A DNA stretch of 64,000 nt. It comes from Aphrophora alni (taxonomy: Eukaryota > Arthropoda > Insecta > Hemiptera > Aphrophoridae). The stretch's first letter is position 1. Each line of letters opens with the position of its first letter. Below, piece by piece: positions 61,430 through 64,000 of the stretch. The position numbers were made by a program, and so were the translations under genes. The notes beneath the pieces are model-generated. The model did no database searches and was not told the DNA's origin. It was given only the letters and a program-made list of their open reading frames with translations. The stretch covers positions 43,952,368 through 44,016,367 of the forward strand of contig OY740768.1 of NCBI GenBank assembly GCA_963513935.1, in the 5' to 3' direction.

Positions 61430-61760
61430 AACCTAAAATGGTACTCAGGACACTAAAAACTATATTTATAGCATTAAATGTGAATGTGACAAACAGTACA
61501 TTGACGAAACAAATGTACATCTAAATATAATAATTATTGGTAAACAAACGATTTTACCTAATAGATAAATAGAACATAGCAGAACATATTTGGTCCGAAA
61601 TGATAAATTCAATTGACAAAAGGCGAAGATAATTACAACAGGAAAAAAAGTATATAGAGAAATAGTAATTGAAACCTGGAATATAAAGCTATCTGTCAAT
61701 CCTGTCAGCTAAATCAGAATATAAATAAGCCAATTATGGCTTACGTTAATAAACATTTAA
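61430..61760 (+). pseudogene. Penelope-like element, GIY-YIG relic, copy 2
   Basis: From about 61448 the frame reads TKNYIYSIKCECDKQYIDET, with aspartate in place of the glycine expected in Y(I/V)GET, so a key residue of the GIY-YIG fold is changed. Stops follow (for example TAG at about 61561). Later IEHS, ITTGKKVYREIVIETW and QLWLTLI match the tail. It has the same orientation as copy 1, 2.35 kb downstream, and the same 3' flank (the GGCTTACGTTAATAAA region), so both derive from the same family. The - strand frames at 61281-61699 are antisense shadows of this relic. Confidence 0.75.
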
Positions 61761-61780
61761 TTACAAAATTTAATTCCTGT

Positions 61781-62190
61781 ACTTTAAATAAGGATGATTT
61801 TTTTTTGCTCAGATCTTCAGTGGTGGTATTGATTAGATCACGCACTGAACAAAAGAGAGGACGAAATGTAGTTTTCCCCGGTAAACCGTTAAGTCATCAT
61901 TCCGTTGGCAGTCAACTAAACCCCGATCAGTCAATTGTTAACTATTTTCTGTGTAGAGTAGTCCTGTGGCTTGAAGTTTTTCTGGTCAAGTTTGTATTAA
62001 GTCTTAGTTATTTTGACTGCTCCTGGAGCTCTACCTCGGTTCCCGTCTTAATCTACTAGGTTTAGGTTTACTTTCCAAAATGGCGCTTGGCTATTAAGTT
62101 ATATGATTTTTTGTTTCATTTCTTGTCTTATCGATTTTTTTACTTGATAGTAGAAGTTGATTTACACTTATAAAATATTGTATCTTATAC
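61781..62190 (+). repeat. 3' non-coding part of Penelope-like copy 2
   Basis: The region runs parallel to 59571-59990 after copy 1 and ends with TTGATAGTAGAAGTTGATTTA, which corresponds to the 59.94-kb motif. The open frame 61736-62059 lies in this 3' flank and is not preserved after copy 1, so I do not call it a gene. Confidence 0.45.
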
Positions 62191-62217
62191 TGAAATTACA
62201 GAAAATTTCCTTTAAAC

Positions 62218-62223
<6 letters not shown>

Positions 62224-62275
<52 letters not shown>
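62224..62275. repeat. (AT)n microsatellite
   Basis: About 26 AT units. Confidence 0.95.
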
Positions 62276-62276
<1 letters not shown>

Positions 62277-62289
62277 CTATATAATATAG

Positions 62290-63470
62290 TTAATATACCA
62301 TATATAATTATTATAACTTATAATAAACTAACTCTTCTTCTCATATTAGTTGTAGAGAAACTGCCGACACGCTAAGAATCTATCGTGCCAACGACATAAG
62401 GTCATTGATAAACTACAAATATTGTTATATCAGCGTCTATAAATAGTTATTTTATTGGTAAATGAACAAAGATACAATATTAAGTCTGTATCCACGATGA
62501 GAAATCTGTATACGTTAGACAATTTAAAAAAAAAATAGATTTTGTATTGTACAGGAAAAAAAAACATAACCTATCTAGAATAAATATATACTTAACTCGT
62601 ATTCAAAAATGAAATACCTTCATTGTAGCAAATTAAAAACAAAGTAGAATTTGTGTATGTATTTCTATTTTTTGAGTATTAGAGGAGAAAAGCCTGGCAA
62701 TAAATGTTTAACAAATCCAACAGAACGGTGTCGCAGTGAGTTACACAACAATCGAACTTATCTATCAATGGGAATTACTGATGCTATTATCGGGTAGAAG
62801 GATATTGTTTAACAATGGTCACGGGATTATTACGTTCGTTTTGTGGGGATCTCATTCCGTAAAAACTATAAAGATAATACTGCATAAACTTTTTATGTGA
62901 ACAGCAAATGAGTTTAGAATAAAAACAGAGTTAAATCAAACGTTACTTATTTAAATACTTCAATATTAAAAAAAATAATAATAATAAAATATATTTACTT
63001 AAAATAAACAACAATTAATTGTAAAAACTGCAGTTATTTCGTGAATAAAATAACACAATTTTCTGCAATCCGACACCGTTCCAATAACTTCTTTTGCTAC
63101 ATGTACACTAAGCTATTTGGCACGAAGAAGGGTTACAAGTAGAAATTGAAGATGTTAACTTAGTCATTGAAACACCGCCTTGTTAAAGTTATTTATTGTG
63201 TAAATTCCATGCACTGATCATTATTATACACATTTTGTAATTGCATTATTAAACATAACTTTAAACAAGAAAATGGATGAGTACAATCTCAACAATTTTT
63301 TTTGTCCACCTATCGTTTCACCCATCTCATATCTGCAATCATTTTGTGATCCCTATATGAAATTTTAAAAACAATCAGGTATCCTGTTTTTGAGCTAATA
63401 CCGCAGACGGCCGGAATTGAAATTTTGATAATTATTAAATGGCGTTGTACATTTTGTTTTTACCCAAAAG
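62290..63470. other. AT-rich non-coding DNA
   Basis: No gene or recognisable element. Confidence 0.5.
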
Positions 63471-63477
63471 GCATCAT

Positions 63478-63690
63478 TTAAAGAGCACGAGTTTGACAAC
63501 TGTGAGGGTACTTAGCTGGATCCTACACTTCTTTCATTTAGTCTTGGGTTAGATACCTCTCTTTAATCTCTCGTATCAGGTCTCTTTTGATCATCTCTTG
63601 TTTTGTTTTTCAACCTCACGCTATGAGAGTATTCGAGGGCTAGGAGACTTTCATTTCGTTTTACGTTTATAAGGTGATGATGGCCGAGAG
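63478..63690 (-). repeat. Interspersed family copy 6, minus strand
   Basis: Read on the - strand: CTCCTAGCCCTCGAATACTC, ATAGCGTGAGGTTG, GATGATCAAAAGAGACCTGA, AAAGAGAGGTATCTAACCCA, GTGTAGGATCCAGCTAAGTA and TTGTCAAACTCGTGCTC, in family order. It is the only copy found in this orientation. Confidence 0.8.
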
Positions 63691-63712
63691 GATTTTGCCT
63701 TAGCAACACTAA

Positions 63713-63715
63713 AAA

Positions 63716-63746
<31 letters not shown>

Positions 63747-63750
63747 TTTT
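63713..63750. repeat. (TA)n plus poly(T)
   Basis: About 12 TA units run into about 13 T. They abut the upstream side of the minus-strand family copy, where a simple tail would be expected at one end of a retroposed repeat. Confidence 0.9.
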
Positions 63751-63754
63751 GCAA

Positions 63755-64000
63755 AATCACAACAGTTCCCTCATTGCATAATTTTTAAATAAAAATATAG
63801 TACCTGTTTGCATAAACTAGTAAAGCAACTTTGTAAATTAAAAAGAAATCAGTGAATATTTTTTTCTAAGACAAGAATAAAGTCAAACCTTGAATTCTTT
63901 TTACGTCTGTTTATATTTTTGATTTGTGAAGGTTTCCGTAAGGATGGTTTCTCTGAATGTAGCAGAATTTCCTTTTAATTTCCTTTGCAACTGTCCTCGG
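63755..64000. other. AT-rich DNA at window edge
   Basis: The last 75 bp is somewhat less AT-rich and open on the - strand for about 30 codons (RGQLQRKLKGNS and on). It could be the edge of an exon or transposon frame that continues past the window. Too short to call. Confidence 0.3.

Noticed and set aside
61736..62059. 107-codon + strand frame
   Set aside because: It lies in the 3' flank of a Penelope-like relic and is not open in the parallel region after the other copy.

Overview
The window is AT-rich, gene-poor, repeat-laden eukaryotic DNA. It shows introns with GT/AG borders, very long pure microsatellites, and decayed transposons of several classes. It has no operons, no ribosome binding sites, and no open frame longer than about 130 codons outside microsatellites. 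The transposon set points to an invertebrate, most likely an arthropod and perhaps an insect: a jockey-type LINE reverse transcriptase, an IS630/Tc1/mariner-type transposase of the kind common in insects, Penelope-like GIY-YIG relics and hAT-like elements. That placement is inference, since no marker gene is present.

Only two places look like host genes. On the + strand at about 5.7-9.5 kb there is a promoter-like region carrying a perfect hairpin with two ETS-type sites, a first exon ending at a good donor (6091), a second exon (7487-7581), a third (8552-8668) and a last exon (9330-9508). The last exons encode a lysine-rich C-terminus. The third exon has a decayed tandem copy about 0.3 kb downstream. 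On the - strand, one 327-bp exon (46994-47320) with clean splice borders and complete codons at both ends looks like an internal exon of a large gene whose other exons I cannot identify. Neither product is recognised.

The rest, region by region. 1.16-1.76 kb: two fold-back repeats. 2.93-4.50 kb: a hAT-like element with a second, smaller hAT-like element nested in it, each with an 8-bp target duplication. 5.3 kb: a (GA)80 tract. 11.3 kb: a small fold-back. 13.9-15.4 kb: a duplicated dispersed repeat. 16.4-17.25 kb: a mariner-like relic inside longer inverted arms. 21.75-22.49 kb: a jockey-like RT relic on the - strand. 24.76-25.04 kb: a 279-bp CT tract. 27.5-28.05, 49.68, 53.65, 55.57, 56.33 and 63.5 kb: six copies of one 200-250-bp interspersed family. 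29.86-30.05, 40.3-40.5 and 52.77 kb: fold-backs or fragments carrying hammerhead-ribozyme-like cores, as expected of Penelope-like element ends. 32.34-32.56 kb: a transposon coding relic. 58.5-62.2 kb: two Penelope-like 3' ends in the same orientation. Long AT-rich stretches between these show nothing I can name.

Nothing here amounts to a clear new system. The best leads are the fold-back family with hammerhead-like cores, the nested hAT pair with preserved target duplications, and the + strand gene with a phase conflict and a duplicated exon.
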